A stretch of DNA of 64,000 nucleotides from Rhodococcus phenolicus (GTDB lineage: Bacteria; Actinomycetota; Actinomycetes; Mycobacteriales; Mycobacteriaceae), in assembly GCF_001646785.1 (NCBI RefSeq), contig NZ_LRRH01000020.1:81718-145717 (forward strand), in the 5' to 3' direction. Positions 10,154 through 19,033 of the stretch are shown here, in pieces. The notes under the pieces are model-generated. The model made no database searches. It was not told the DNA's origin and worked only from the letters and a program-made list of their open reading frames with translations. The translations under genes and the position numbers were made by a program. Position 1 is the first letter of the stretch. Every line of letters begins with the position of its first letter.

Positions 10154-12400
10154 GTGAGCATCGAACACCAGATCGGCAGCTTCGCCGATGTCCCGCTGAC
10201 GGATCCGGCGTCGCCGGCCCCGTCCGCGCCGACCCCGGAGCAGGCCGCCGCGCTCGTCGAATCCGTGGCGACCGCGAACAACTACACCGTCGACGACGTG
10301 GTGTGGTCGACGCCCGAGGGCATCGACGTCAAGCCCGTCTACACCAAGGCCGACCGCGACGCGGTCGAGGCCGACGGCTACCCGCTGGCCGGTTACCCGG
10401 GCATCGAGCCGTTCGTGCGCGGCCCGTACCCGACCATGTACGTCAACCAGCCGTGGACCATCCGTCAGTACGCCGGATTCTCCACCGCCGCCGAATCGAA
10501 CGCCTTCTACCGCCGCAACCTCGCGTCCGGCCAGAAGGGCCTGTCGGTGGCGTTCGACCTGGCCACGCACCGCGGCTACGACTCCGATCACCCGCGCGTG
10601 CAGGGTGACGTGGGCATGGCCGGTGTCGCGATCGACTCGATCCTCGACATGCGTCAGCTCTTCGACGGCATCGACCTGTCGCAGGTGTCGGTGTCGATGA
10701 CGATGAACGGCGCGGTGCTGCCGATTCTCGCGTTGTACGTCGTGGCCGCCGAGGAACAGGGCGTCACCCCCGAGCAGCTGGCCGGAACCATTCAGAACGA
10801 CATTCTGAAGGAGTTCATGGTCCGCAACACGTACATCTACCCGCCGAAGCCGTCGATGCGGATCATCTCCGACATCTTCGCGTACACGTCGGCGAAGATG
10901 CCGCGCTTCAACTCCATCTCGATCTCCGGCTACCACATCCAGGAAGCCGGAGCCACCGCCGACCTCGAGCTCGCCTACACGCTCGCCGACGGAATCGAGT
11001 ACATCCGTGCCGGTCTCGACGCCGGCATGGACATCGACAAGTTCGCGCCGCGCCTGTCGTTCTTCTGGGCCATCGGCATGAACTTCTACATGGAGATCGC
11101 CAAGATGCGGGCCGGGCGCCTCCTGTGGAGCGAACTCGTCGAGAAGTTCGCCCCGAAGTCCGCGAAGTCGAAGTCGCTGCGCACCCATTCGCAGACGTCG
11201 GGCTGGTCGCTCACCGCGCAGGACGTGTTCAACAACGTGGCGCGCACCTGCGTCGAAGCGATGGCCGCGACCCAGGGCCACACCCAGTCGCTGCACACCA
11301 ACGCGCTCGACGAGGCCCTGGCGCTGCCGACGGACTTCTCCGCGCGCATCGCCCGCAACACCCAGCTGCTGCTCCAGCAGGAGTCCGGCACGACCCGGCC
11401 GATCGACCCGTGGGGTGGTTCCTACTACGTCGAGTGGCTCACCCACGAACTTGCGAACCGGGCCCGCGCCCACATCGCCGAGGTCGAGGAGGCCGGCGGC
11501 ATGGCGCAGGCAATCTCCGAGGGCATCCCGAAGCTGCGCATCGAGGAGGCCGCGGCCCGCACCCAGGCGCGCATCGACTCCGGCCGTCAGCCGGTGATCG
11601 GCGTCAACAAGTATCAGGTCGAAGAGGACCAGCAGATCGAGGTTCTCAAGGTCGAGAACTCGAAGGTGCGTGCCGAGCAGATCGCCAAGCTCGAGAAGCT
11701 GCGCGCCGACCGCGACGAGGTGGCCACCCGCGCCGCCCTCGCTGCGCTGACCCGCGCCGCCGCCTCGAGCGAAGGTGGCATGGAGAACAACCTGCTGGCC
11801 CTGGCCATCGATGCCGCGCGTGCGAAGGCCACCGTCGGCGAGATCTCCGACGCGCTCGAAGAGGTCTACGGACGTCACCAGGCCGAGATCCGCACCATCA
11901 GCGGTGTGTACCGGGACGAGGCCGGAAAGGCGGGCAACATCAGCACGGCAACCGAGCTCGTCGAGAAGTTCGAGCAGGCCGAGGGACGCCGCCCCCGCAT
12001 CCTGGTCGCGAAGATGGGTCAGGACGGACACGACCGCGGCCAGAAGGTGATCTCCACCGCCTTCGCCGACCTCGGCTTCGACGTCGACGTGGGACCGCTG
12101 TTCCAGACCCCCGAAGAGGTCGCCAACCAGGCGGCCGACAACGACGTGCACGTCATCGGCGTGTCGTCGCTGGCCGCGGGACACCTCACGCTGGTGCCCG
12201 CGCTTCGGGAGGCGCTCGCGGAGGTGGGTCGGCCCGACATCATGATCGTGGTCGGCGGTGTCATCCCTCCGGGCGACTTCGACGAGCTGTACCAGGGCGG
12301 CGCCGCGGCGATCTTCCCGCCCGGCACCGTCATCGCCGATGCGGCCGTCGGCCTGCTCGGCAAGCTCTCCGAGCAGCTCGGCCACGACGCGGAGGCCTGA
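10154..12400 (+). CDS. mutB: Methylmalonyl-CoA mutase large (alpha) subunit
   Basis: 748 residues from a GTG that directly abuts the mutA stop. The N-terminal TIM barrel binds the CoA ester ([32 protein letters not shown]). The C-terminal domain carries the base-off cobalamin signature DGHDRG (D624, H626, G629) followed by the GVSSLAAGH loop. It is full length for the family. Order mutA-mutB-meaB is the usual actinobacterial arrangement, so subunit and chaperone are probably translated from one message. Confidence 0.98.
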   Translation: MSIEHQIGSFADVPLTDPASPAPSAPTPEQAAALVESVATANNYTVDDVVWSTPEGIDVKPVYTKADRDAVEADGYPLAGYPGIEPFVRGPYPTMYVNQPWTIRQYAGFSTAAESNAFYRRNLASGQKGLSVAFDLATHRGYDSDHPRVQGDVGMAGVAIDSILDMRQLFDGIDLSQVSVSMTMNGAVLPILALYVVAAEEQGVTPEQLAGTIQNDILKEFMVRNTYIYPPKPSMRIISDIFAYTSAKMPRFNSISISGYHIQEAGATADLELAYTLADGIEYIRAGLDAGMDIDKFAPRLSFFWAIGMNFYMEIAKMRAGRLLWSELVEKFAPKSAKSKSLRTHSQTSGWSLTAQDVFNNVARTCVEAMAATQGHTQSLHTNALDEALALPTDFSARIARNTQLLLQQESGTTRPIDPWGGSYYVEWLTHELANRARAHIAEVEEAGGMAQAISEGIPKLRIEEAAARTQARIDSGRQPVIGVNKYQVEEDQQIEVLKVENSKVRAEQIAKLEKLRADRDEVATRAALAALTRAAASSEGGMENNLLALAIDAARAKATVGEISDALEEVYGRHQAEIRTISGVYRDEAGKAGNISTATELVEKFEQAEGRRPRILVAKMGQDGHDRGQKVISTAFADLGFDVDVGPLFQTPEEVANQAADNDVHVIGVSSLAAGHLTLVPALREALAEVGRPDIMIVVGGVIPPGDFDELYQGGAAAIFPPGTVIADAAVGLLGKLSEQLGHDAEA

Positions 12401-12405
12401 TCGGA

Positions 12406-13398
12406 ATGGGCCGACCTCCGGTCGATCTCGATGTGCTCGAACAGGACGTGCTCGCCAACCGGCGCGCCGGTCTGGCGAAGGCCATCACCCTGGTCGAGTC
12501 CACCCGCGACGACCACCGGGAGCAGGCGCAGCAACTGCTGCTGCGCCTGCTCCCCAAGGCGGGCAACGCAATCCGTGTCGGCATCACCGGGGTGCCCGGT
12601 GTCGGCAAGTCGACCTTCATCGACTCGCTCGGCATGTATCTGCTCGGCAAGGGGCATCGTGTCGCGGTGCTCGCGGTCGATCCGTCGTCGACCCGCACCG
12701 GGGGATCGATCCTCGGGGACAAGACGCGCATGGCGCGGCTGTCGGTCGAACGCGACGCCTACATCCGGCCGTCCCCGACCGCGGGCACACTCGGCGGTGT
12801 CGCCAAGGCCACCCGCGAAACCATGGTGCTGCTCGAGGCCGCCGGTTTCGACGTGATCCTCGTCGAAACCGTCGGTGTCGGCCAGTCCGAGGTGACGGTC
12901 GCGAACATGGTCGACTGCTTCACGTTCCTGACCCTCGCCCGCACCGGGGATCAGCTGCAGGGCATCAAGAAGGGCGTGCTCGAGCTCGCCGATCTCGTCG
13001 CGGTGAACAAGGCGGACGGGAATTTCGAACGCGACGCGCGGGTCGCCGCGCGCGAGCTGTCCGGCGCGATGCGCCTGGTCCACCCGCACGACGCGATCTG
13101 GAAGCCGCCGGTCATCACGATGAGCGGTCTCGAGGGCAACGGACTGGACACGTTCTGGGACACCGTCCTGAAGCACCGCGAGGTGCTCACCGAGGCCGGG
13201 CAGTTCGAGGAGAACCGGCGCCGCCAGCAGGTCGACTGGACCTGGACGATGGTGCACGACCAGTTGCTGCGGCGCCTCGAGACGAACCCGCGGGTCAAGG
13301 CGATCCGAGGTGACGTCGAGCGGGGTGTGCGCGACGGGTCGCTGACGGCGGCCCTGGCCGCACAGCAGCTGCTCGCCGCGTTCGACGGCACCGAATGA
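12406..13398 (+). CDS. meaB: MeaB/ArgK-type P-loop GTPase, chaperone of methylmalonyl-CoA mutase
   Basis: 330 residues from the ATG 5 bp after mutB. Walker A (GVPGVGKST, about residues 62-70), a DPSS switch (AVDPSSTRTGG), the ETVGVGQSE segment and NKAD specificity motif are present. MeaB proteins gate adenosylcobalamin loading into the mutase and help eject damaged cofactor. Its position straight after mutB supports the role. The stop codon overlaps the start of the next gene (ATGA at 13395-13398). Confidence 0.95.
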   Translation: MGRPPVDLDVLEQDVLANRRAGLAKAITLVESTRDDHREQAQQLLLRLLPKAGNAIRVGITGVPGVGKSTFIDSLGMYLLGKGHRVAVLAVDPSSTRTGGSILGDKTRMARLSVERDAYIRPSPTAGTLGGVAKATRETMVLLEAAGFDVILVETVGVGQSEVTVANMVDCFTFLTLARTGDQLQGIKKGVLELADLVAVNKADGNFERDARVAARELSGAMRLVHPHDAIWKPPVITMSGLEGNGLDTFWDTVLKHREVLTEAGQFEENRRRQQVDWTWTMVHDQLLRRLETNPRVKAIRGDVERGVRDGSLTAALAAQQLLAAFDGTE

Positions 13399-14117
13399 CC
13401 GGACGGCCGACCGCGATCGTTGCTTCCGCGGCGTTCGCGGTCGTCGCCGTCGCGCATCTGATCGCGCAGGCGGCGGCACCGGAGTCGTCGTTCACCGACA
13501 TCTCGCAGTGGCTGCTGATGCCGCTGCTCGCGGCCGCGCTGGCCGCCTCGACGCGGCCGCCGCGTACCCGGCTGGTGCGGTTGGTGCTCGTCGCCCTGGG
13601 GTTGTCCTGGCTGGGGGACACCGCTCCCGACCTGTTCGACGGGGACGCGTCGTTCCTGGTGATGGTCGGATTCTTCCTGTGCGCCCAGGTCGTCTACCTC
13701 GTGGCGTTCGTGCCGTACCGGTCGTCGAGCATTCTGTGCACGCGACGCTGGGCGCTGGCGATCCCGGTGGCCGCCGTCGTCGCGTTGATCGCGGTGTGCG
13801 CGCCGGGCGCCGGGACGCTGCTCGTCCCGGTCGTCGTGTACGGCGTGCTGCTCGCGACGACGGCGGTGTCGGCGACGGGCGTGTCCGCGGTCGTCGCGAC
13901 CGGTGCGGTGCTGTTCGTCGTCTCCGATGCGTTGATCGCCCTGGGAGCATTCACCGATCTGGCCGTGCCGGGGTTCGCGGTGATGTCCACCTACATCGCG
14001 GCGCAGGTGCTCATCGCGGTCGGTGCCCGTGCGGTCGCCGAGCCGGGGGATCGCCCGTCAGATCCCGATCAGTTCCTTCGCGACGGTCACCGACGCGGGC
14101 CCGTCGAGAGCCGGTAG
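13395..14117 (+). CDS. YhhN/TMEM86 family membrane protein (lysoplasmalogenase-like)
   Basis: 240 residues, almost entirely made of about eight membrane helices, with the family's conserved acidic positions (GLSWLGDTAPD near residue 73 and VSDALIAL near residue 176). Vertebrate TMEM86 proteins hydrolyse the vinyl ether bond of lysoplasmalogens; for bacterial members the substrate is mostly unproven. It is translationally coupled to meaB through an ATGA overlap. Its last 60 bp overlap the end of the convergent lipoprotein gene. Confidence 0.82.
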   Translation: MTGRPTAIVASAAFAVVAVAHLIAQAAAPESSFTDISQWLLMPLLAAALAASTRPPRTRLVRLVLVALGLSWLGDTAPDLFDGDASFLVMVGFFLCAQVVYLVAFVPYRSSSILCTRRWALAIPVAAVVALIAVCAPGAGTLLVPVVVYGVLLATTAVSATGVSAVVATGAVLFVVSDALIALGAFTDLAVPGFAVMSTYIAAQVLIAVGARAVAEPGDRPSDPDQFLRDGHRRGPVESR

Positions 14118-14648
14118 ATCGCCCCAGCGACCACCGGTGACCGTCACAGACACCTCGGGCAGCGTCACGGTGGTCACGGCGACGGACGCGACGGCGATCT
14201 CCTGCTCCAGGGTGTAGGCGATGCCGCCGGCGCCCTCGATATCGGCGTCGGAGATCACCGTCAGGCCGGAGCCGCCCATCTGATCGGCCGAGTACACGAC
14301 GCCGGTGCCGGGTTCGAGGGTGATCCCGACAGTGCGGATCTCGTCGGGATCGGTCGCGGAATCGGGCGTCTCCCACTGGCAGTAGGCGCCGTTCTCGCCG
14401 GCCTCGCTCGACGGGGCGGCCTCGAGACCGTCGATGTAGTCGGCGACGAACGGTTCGATGTCGGCGCAGCTCGAGAAGCGCGCGAGGATGTCCTCGTCGA
14501 GGGTTCCGGGAGTGAACTCCTCGGCGGAACCCGAGGACGCCGAACCCGAGGGGGTGGAATCGGCGGACGAATCGTCGGAGGAGCAGGCGGGCAGCAGCAG
14601 CGCGCAGGCGAGAGCGACCGGTGCGGCGAGAAGTCGAGTTCGAGTCAC
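14058..14648 (-). CDS. DUF3558-like lipoprotein
   Basis: 196 residues. The start is a GTG with no ribosome site but with a TACCAT box 6 nt upstream, which suggests a leaderless message. A signal peptide with a lipobox (LLLPAC, cysteine about residue 22) is followed by a Ser/Asp-rich linker and a domain with two cysteines (FSSCADI and GAYCQWE), as in the DUF3558 lipoproteins common in mycobacteria and rhodococci. Probably exported and lipid-anchored. No enzymatic function can be assigned. Confidence 0.8.
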   Translation of the reverse strand: MTRTRLLAAPVALACALLLPACSSDDSSADSTPSGSASSGSAEEFTPGTLDEDILARFSSCADIEPFVADYIDGLEAAPSSEAGENGAYCQWETPDSATDPDEIRTVGITLEPGTGVVYSADQMGGSGLTVISDADIEGAGGIAYTLEQEIAVASVAVTTVTLPEVSVTVTGGRWGDLPALDGPASVTVAKELIGI

Positions 14649-14654
14649 CGGTGC

Positions 14655-14660
14655 ATGGTA
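14655..14660 (-). promoter_or_regulatory. -10 box of a leaderless promoter (DUF3558-like lipoprotein)
   Basis: TACCAT on the minus strand, 6 nt before the GTG start; no Shine-Dalgarno sequence lies between them. Confidence 0.5.
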
Positions 14661-14741
14661 TAGGTCACCCCGACGCCGGTTGATCTTGGTCCCCTTTGCC
14701 GGTATTCCTGGGGATCGGTGCAGGTCACGGGGTGCGGCTCC

Positions 14742-16067
14742 TCAGACACCCGCGGCCTGCCCACCCCCTCCGACGCGCTCGTAGCCGAGGAACGGGCCGA
14801 GCGTCGGCACCACCTCGTCCGCGCTCTCGTCGCCTCGGGCCGGGTGGGTGTACAGGACCCGTTCGGGGTCGACCACCGTCACCCGCAAACCGTCCAGGCG
14901 CAGTCGCCGCACGGCTTCGCGCAGCATCCGGTCGGCGACGTCGTTGACCGAGTGGACCCGCCGCAGATCGAGCACGACCAGGTCGAGCCGATCTGCCGCG
15001 TCCTCGTCCGAGAGGGCGCGCAGAACGTGTTCGGCGCCGCTGAACTGCAGGGTGCCCTGCAGGCTGCACACCCGGACCGTATGACCCTGCGGACCGCGCA
15101 GGGTGCGGTCGCGGCGGATCGCCGAGCGGGCCGGTTCCGGGCCGTCCATGATGTGCAGTCCCATGTCGTCCGACAGGCGGGTGCACATGCGCACACCGCG
15201 CACGCTCGAGCCGTGCGGGTCCAGGCGAGGGGAGAAGGCGCCGATGCCGACCTGCCCGGGAAGGGCCCCGAGAACCCCGCCCGACACCCCGCTCTTCGCG
15301 GGGATCCCGACGGTCGACATCCAGTCGCCGGCCGCGTCGTACATGCCGCACGTCATCATCACACTGAGCACCTGCCGCACCACCGGCCGTGGCACGACGC
15401 GCTGTCCGGTGAGCGGCTGAACGCCGCCGTTCGCGAGGGTCGCGGCCATCACGGCGAGGTCGCGCACGGTGACGGTGATCGCGCACTGCCGGGTGTATCC
15501 GCGCACCGTCTCGGCCGGGTCGCCGTCGATCACCGAGTAGCTGCGCAGCATGTTCGCGATCGCCGAATTGCGGTAGGCGGTGCCCAGTTCCGACTCGAAC
15601 ACCGATTCGTCGACGTCGAGGTCGCGGCCGGCGAACGCGGAGAGCCCGCGCAGGACCCGCTCGACCCGTTCGTCGGTGGTGGCGGACTCCGGTCCGACGA
15701 GCGCGTGGGCGGTCAGGGCGCCGGCGTTGATCATCGGGTTCAGCGGCCGGCCCGAGTCGCTGTCGAGGGACAACTCGTTGAACGCCTCACCGCTCGGTTC
15801 CACCCCGACGCGGGCGAGCACATGGTCGAGGCCGTGCTCGGCGAGCGCCAGCGCATACACGAACGGCTTTGAGATCGACTGGATCGAGAACTCGGCGTCC
15901 GCGTCCCCGGCGGAGTACACGACACCGTCGACTGTCGACAGGCACACCGCGACCCGGTCCGGGTCGGCCTGGGCGAGTTCGGGGATGTAGTCGGCTGTCG
16001 ACCCGGGGTTGTCGCCGCTGCACGCCTCGACGACCTCGTGCAGATAGTCGGGGATCGGAGACTTCAT
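14742..16067 (-). CDS. glsA: Glutaminase (serine-dependent beta-lactamase fold) fused to a STAS domain
   Basis: 441 residues. Residues 1 to about 310 are a GlsA glutaminase (glutamine to glutamate plus ammonia), with the catalytic SxxK (S64-I-S-K67 in QSISKPF) and the RPLNPMINAGAL and PAKSGVSGG motifs. Residues of about 330-420 form a STAS/anti-sigma-antagonist-like domain (VRVCSLQGTLQFSGAE; LDLVVLDLRRVHSVND). The conserved STAS phosphoacceptor region reads RRVHSVND, so the serine is present. This two-domain form occurs in other actinobacteria; the STAS domain may make activity responsive to a partner or small ligand. Cytoplasmic, no signal peptide. Confidence 0.93.
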   Translation of the reverse strand: MKSPIPDYLHEVVEACSGDNPGSTADYIPELAQADPDRVAVCLSTVDGVVYSAGDADAEFSIQSISKPFVYALALAEHGLDHVLARVGVEPSGEAFNELSLDSDSGRPLNPMINAGALTAHALVGPESATTDERVERVLRGLSAFAGRDLDVDESVFESELGTAYRNSAIANMLRSYSVIDGDPAETVRGYTRQCAITVTVRDLAVMAATLANGGVQPLTGQRVVPRPVVRQVLSVMMTCGMYDAAGDWMSTVGIPAKSGVSGGVLGALPGQVGIGAFSPRLDPHGSSVRGVRMCTRLSDDMGLHIMDGPEPARSAIRRDRTLRGPQGHTVRVCSLQGTLQFSGAEHVLRALSDEDAADRLDLVVLDLRRVHSVNDVADRMLREAVRRLRLDGLRVTVVDPERVLYTHPARGDESADEVVPTLGPFLGYERVGGGGQAAGV

Positions 16068-16100
16068 CGACGGATCCTATCCGCAGTGCGGCTCCGCCGC

Positions 16101-16144
16101 CGGGGTGCCTTTGTGGCGGCTCCGGGCGCCACAAAGGCACCCCG
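16101..16144 (-). terminator. Strong hairpin after the TSUP exporter gene
   Basis: Perfect 18-bp inverted repeat (16101-16118 and 16127-16144) with an 8-nt loop, just downstream of the exporter stop and upstream of glsA. There is no U tract, so it may act as a stem-only actinobacterial terminator. Confidence 0.75.
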
Positions 16145-16150
16145 AGGGCG

Positions 16151-17086
16151 TCAGCGCACTTCTTCGCGCAGGGCGGGGGTGACCGGTGCCTGCAGAGTGT
16201 CGAGCGACCCGGCGGACTCGGCGCGCGTGAGGCGCGAGCGCCGCCACGATACGGACAGCAGCGCGATCCAGCCCGCCGCGATCAGCAGATACACCAGCAT
16301 CGCGACGGTGCCGGACACGTCGAAGGACTTGAACAGCTTCTGCGCGTTGGTGATGACGATGATGCCGCCGACCGCGGTGCCGAGCAGCGTCGCCGGCACC
16401 CGGCTGACCAGCCACGCCGCGAGCGGCGCCGCGATCACACCACCGAGGGCCAGGCCCGCGACGACGAGCAGATTGCCCACCGACTCGCGGCCGAGACCGA
16501 TCAGGAAGCCGATGCTCGCCGCGACCGCGACCATGAACTCCGACGCGCTGACCGACCCGATGACGGTGCGCGGCGCGGTCTTGCCGCGGGAGAGCAGGGT
16601 GCTGGTGGTGATCGGTCCCCATCCGCCTCCGCCGCTGGCGTCCACGAACCCGCCGAAGAATCCGAGCGGCGACAGGAACTTCGCGGTGTGCGGGGACGTG
16701 CGGGCGTGCGCGACCGCGGGCGGTCGGACCGAGAACCGCAGTGCCACGTAGACACCGATCGCGAGCAGGATTCCCGCGGTGACCGGAGCGGCGGCCTCGG
16801 TGGACAGGCTCGACAGCACCGTCGCGCCGAGGAACGCGCCGATCGCGCCGGGCACGCCGAGCTTCGCCACGACCTTCCAGTCGATGTTGCGGAACTTCCA
16901 GTGCGAGATGCCGGAGGCCAGGGTGGTGCCGACCTCGGCGAGGTGCACCGCCGCGCTGGCGTGAGCCGCACCGACCCCGCTGAAGATCAGCAGCGTGGTC
17001 GCGGTGACACCGAAAGCCATCCCGAGTGCACCGTCGACGAGCTGTGCGCCGATCCCGACGAGGGTGAAGATCAACAGATTGAACAA
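16151..17086 (-). CDS. TSUP (TauE/SafE) family membrane exporter, probable sulfite/sulfur-anion transporter
   Basis: 311 residues with eight to nine membrane helices and the typical N-terminus (VGIGAQLVDGALGMAFGVT), a GGFVDASGGGGWGP loop in the middle and an internal repeat. Family members move sulfite, sulfoacetate, thiosulfate or related organosulfur anions. The start is a TTG with GGAG 6 nt upstream; the ATG 5 nt further up is out of frame and opens only a six-codon ORF with two cysteines (MPCSIC). Upstream lies a cysteine-rich leader peptide and a hairpin, which strengthens the link to sulfur metabolism. Exact substrate unknown. Confidence 0.88.
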   Translation of the reverse strand: MFNLLIFTLVGIGAQLVDGALGMAFGVTATTLLIFSGVGAAHASAAVHLAEVGTTLASGISHWKFRNIDWKVVAKLGVPGAIGAFLGATVLSSLSTEAAAPVTAGILLAIGVYVALRFSVRPPAVAHARTSPHTAKFLSPLGFFGGFVDASGGGGWGPITTSTLLSRGKTAPRTVIGSVSASEFMVAVAASIGFLIGLGRESVGNLLVVAGLALGGVIAAPLAAWLVSRVPATLLGTAVGGIIVITNAQKLFKSFDVSGTVAMLVYLLIAAGWIALLSVSWRRSRLTRAESAGSLDTLQAPVTPALREEVR

Positions 17087-17127
17087 GGCATGCTCCGACC
17101 GCGAACGTGGTTACCGAAGGGGAAGGG

Positions 17128-17143
17128 GAGCGGAGAACCGCTC
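17128..17143 (-). promoter_or_regulatory. Attenuator-like hairpin between leader peptide and TSUP gene
   Basis: Stem GAGCGG/CCGCTC with a 4-nt loop, followed on the minus strand by a C/T-rich run. Its upstream arm begins inside the stop codon of the leader peptide. The segment CTCCG (17131-17135) could alternatively pair with CGGAG (17093-17097), the ribosome site of the exporter gene. Mechanism inferred. Confidence 0.5.
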
Positions 17144-17258
17144 AGCAACACACCCGGCAACAACACGCGCCGTCGAAGCAGGCGCCGCGACGCGTCGGCC
17201 AGAACGGCATCAGCGCAAGCACGCTGGCCGGTGCGGCCTCGATGCTCGTCGTCTGCAC
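17142..17258 (-). CDS. Small leader peptide ending in a polycysteine run (38 residues)
   Basis: GTG start with a ribosome site (GAAGGA, 7 nt upstream) and 38 codons ending ACCCRVCC-stop; six of the last thirteen residues are cysteine (the run also includes GACFDG). The ORF ends 55 nt before the TSUP exporter start on the same strand. Polycysteine short ORFs upstream of sulfur-related operons act as cysteine-sensing attenuators in mycobacteria, so this peptide probably serves as a translational sensor rather than as a functional protein. It was picked out from codons, position and context; it is too short for routine gene calling. Confidence 0.6.
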   Translation of the reverse strand: MQTTSIEAAPASVLALMPFWPTRRGACFDGACCCRVCC

Positions 17259-17307
17259 GTCTGTCGTCCTTCGTCGGAGAAGTCGCCGAGGACACGGCGA
17301 CCGGTCG

Positions 17308-17313
17308 AGCATA
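17308..17313 (-). promoter_or_regulatory. -10 box upstream of the polycysteine leader
   Basis: TATGCT on the minus strand about 49 nt before the leader GTG, leaving an untranslated region of roughly 40 nt that contains the ribosome site. Confidence 0.4.
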
Positions 17314-17325
17314 GCCGGATCCCGT

Positions 17326-17363
17326 GCGGGACGACACCTCGGTGCCGCGTCGTGTCGTCCCGC
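17326..17363 (-). terminator. Hairpin after the Rv2449c-like dehydrogenase gene
   Basis: 12-bp perfect stem (17326-17337 with 17352-17363) and a 14-nt loop, just 3' of the stop codon at 17371. Confidence 0.55.
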
Positions 17364-17370
17364 GCGAGTG

Positions 17371-18618
17371 TCAGGGGAGCCGGCGAGTCGTGATCTCGAA
17401 GCCGGCCGCTCGCAACCGATCGGTGAGCACGTCGCCGAAAGCGACCGCGGGGGTGAGCACGCCGCCCCCGGCATGCAGCGCGGAACCGCCGACGGCCAGC
17501 GACAGCGCGGATTCGCCGAGCATCACCGCGGTCGCCTTGTAGCCGGGGTCGCCCTGCGCGGCGAACCGGGTGGTGTAGCGGGCGCCGGTGGTGGTCGTGG
17601 TGTACAGGTCGATGGTGAAGAACCCCCGCTCGCGGGACGATTCCGACGGGCCTTCGCCGGGTGCGGGCAGCACCTTGTCGAGCAGGAACCGGGTGGGCGG
17701 GAACGACAGCCCGAGCACCAGCGCCCCGAGACCCGCCGCGACACCCCCGGCGAGGACCGGCGACACGGGAGACGTGCCGACGCTCATGACCTCCCGGTAT
17801 CGGAAGGACTTGCCGTAGTCCCAGCCGGTCAGGGCATTGCTGCGGCGCACGATCCGGGTGTTGTACGACGCCATGACGAACGGAGCCTTCCAGCCGGACA
17901 GTTCCGGGGCGATGGTCTTGCCGTCGACGAGGGCGAGATCGTTCTGCCGGCCGAGCTGCGGTTCCTGCGACACATCGGGGCTGAGCGAATACGGCCGTGC
18001 CGCGACCTTCCGCTGGGCGGGGTCCTTGCGCACCACATCGATCTGATTGCGCAGCGAATCGATGGTGCCGCCGCTGATGCCGCCCCGGAACGCGGTGACG
18101 ACCAGCGTGGTGTCGGTGAGCTCACCCGCGTCGTCGGCCTGCGCCGCCCGATACAACGCGTGCACACCCAGATCGGACGGGATCGAGTCGAAGCCGCACG
18201 AATGCACGATGCGGGCGCCGGTGCGGTGGGCGACCTCGTCGAACCGGTCGATGCTCTCGCGGTGGAACAGAACCTCCCCGGTGAGGTCCACGTAGTCGGT
18301 GCCCGCCTCGGCGCACGCCTGCACCAGCGGCAACCCGAACTTGGCGTAGGGACCGACGGTGGTGAGCACGATTCGGGTCGACGCGGCCAGCGCGGCCAGG
18401 GACTCGGGTCGTCCGGCGTCGGCCTCGACCAGCGGCCAGTCCGCGGCCGCGGCGCCGAGCTCCGCGCGGACCTGCTCGAGGCGGGTGCGGGACCGCCCGG
18501 CCAGGGCGACCTTCAGGCCGGAGGGGAGATGCTCGGCCAGATAGGCGGCGGTGAGCCGGCCGACGAACCCGGTGGCTCCGTAGACGACGATGTCGAACTC
18601 GCGTGGGGCAGCAGTCAT
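17371..18618 (-). CDS. Saccharopine-dehydrogenase-like / trans-acting enoyl reductase family protein (Rv2449c-like)
   Basis: 415 residues from the second possible start. An N-terminal Rossmann motif (YGATGFVGRLTAAYLAE) is followed by TTVGPYAKFGLPLVQACAEAGTDYVDLTGE, the signature of this family, then HSCGFDSIPSDLG. A hydrophobic stretch near residue 290 (VLAGGVAAGLGALVLGLSFP) suggests membrane association. Mycobacterial relatives include the enoyl reductase of phthiocerol/phenolglycolipid synthesis and several uncharacterised homologues, so the substrate here is open. A GTG three codons upstream is possible, but a TAGGGT box 7 nt before the ATG favours a leaderless start at 18618. Confidence 0.85.
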   Translation of the reverse strand: MTAAPREFDIVVYGATGFVGRLTAAYLAEHLPSGLKVALAGRSRTRLEQVRAELGAAAADWPLVEADAGRPESLAALAASTRIVLTTVGPYAKFGLPLVQACAEAGTDYVDLTGEVLFHRESIDRFDEVAHRTGARIVHSCGFDSIPSDLGVHALYRAAQADDAGELTDTTLVVTAFRGGISGGTIDSLRNQIDVVRKDPAQRKVAARPYSLSPDVSQEPQLGRQNDLALVDGKTIAPELSGWKAPFVMASYNTRIVRRSNALTGWDYGKSFRYREVMSVGTSPVSPVLAGGVAAGLGALVLGLSFPPTRFLLDKVLPAPGEGPSESSRERGFFTIDLYTTTTTGARYTTRFAAQGDPGYKATAVMLGESALSLAVGGSALHAGGGVLTPAVAFGDVLTDRLRAAGFEITTRRLP

Positions 18619-18625
18619 GCCGCCC

Positions 18626-18631
18626 ACCCTA
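18626..18631 (-). promoter_or_regulatory. -10 box of a leaderless promoter (Rv2449c-like gene)
   Basis: TAGGGT on the minus strand, 7 nt before the ATG at 18618. It decides between the GTG at 18627 and the internal ATG. Confidence 0.5.
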
Positions 18632-19015
18632 CTGTCGGGTAACTCCGGATGCGACGTAACTCACACGACGCAGCCGTCGCCACAGGCCCACCCACGAGAC
18701 CAGGACGCAGACGGCCACGAGCACGCGGACCGGACCGAGCGCGGACTCCGGGTAGACGACCCCGGTCAGATAGTGGTCGATGAACCCCGCCGGCGGCAGA
18801 CCGGCCTCACCGGCACGATGCCGCGCCCAGTTCTCGGCATGCGTGAGCGGGCAGTCGAAACCGACGAGCACCGACGCGAGCCCCCACGCGACCGCGCACA
18901 CGTGCAACGCGATCGTGCGCGGCCACCGCCACGCCACGAACCCGCCGAACATGACGTACAGCAGGAAAATCAGGTGGGTGACCGCGATGCCGTCGGCCAG
19001 TACCCGATAAGGCAT
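18629..19015 (-). CDS. DUF2784 family small membrane protein
   Basis: 128 residues with three to four membrane helices. The N-terminus YRVLADGIAVTHLIFLLYVMFGG and the central motif CPLTHAENWARHRAG..GFIDHYL are typical of DUF2784 proteins. No known function. It sits directly upstream of, and on the same strand as, the Rv2449c-like gene, and has its own leaderless-type promoter. Confidence 0.8.
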   Translation of the reverse strand: MPYRVLADGIAVTHLIFLLYVMFGGFVAWRWPRTIALHVCAVAWGLASVLVGFDCPLTHAENWARHRAGEAGLPPAGFIDHYLTGVVYPESALGPVRVLVAVCVLVSWVGLWRRLRRVSYVASGVTRQ

Positions 19016-19021
19016 GGCTCC

Positions 19022-19027
19022 AGCGTA
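19022..19027 (-). promoter_or_regulatory. -10 box of a leaderless promoter (DUF2784 gene)
   Basis: TACGCT on the minus strand, 6 nt before the ATG. Confidence 0.5.
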
Positions 19028-19033
19028 GGTCGA

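Noticed and set aside
876..12385. Very long antisense reading frames opposite the NRPS and mutA/mutB genes
   Set aside because: They mirror the codon pattern of the real genes, have no domains and no ribosome sites; typical shadows in high-GC DNA.
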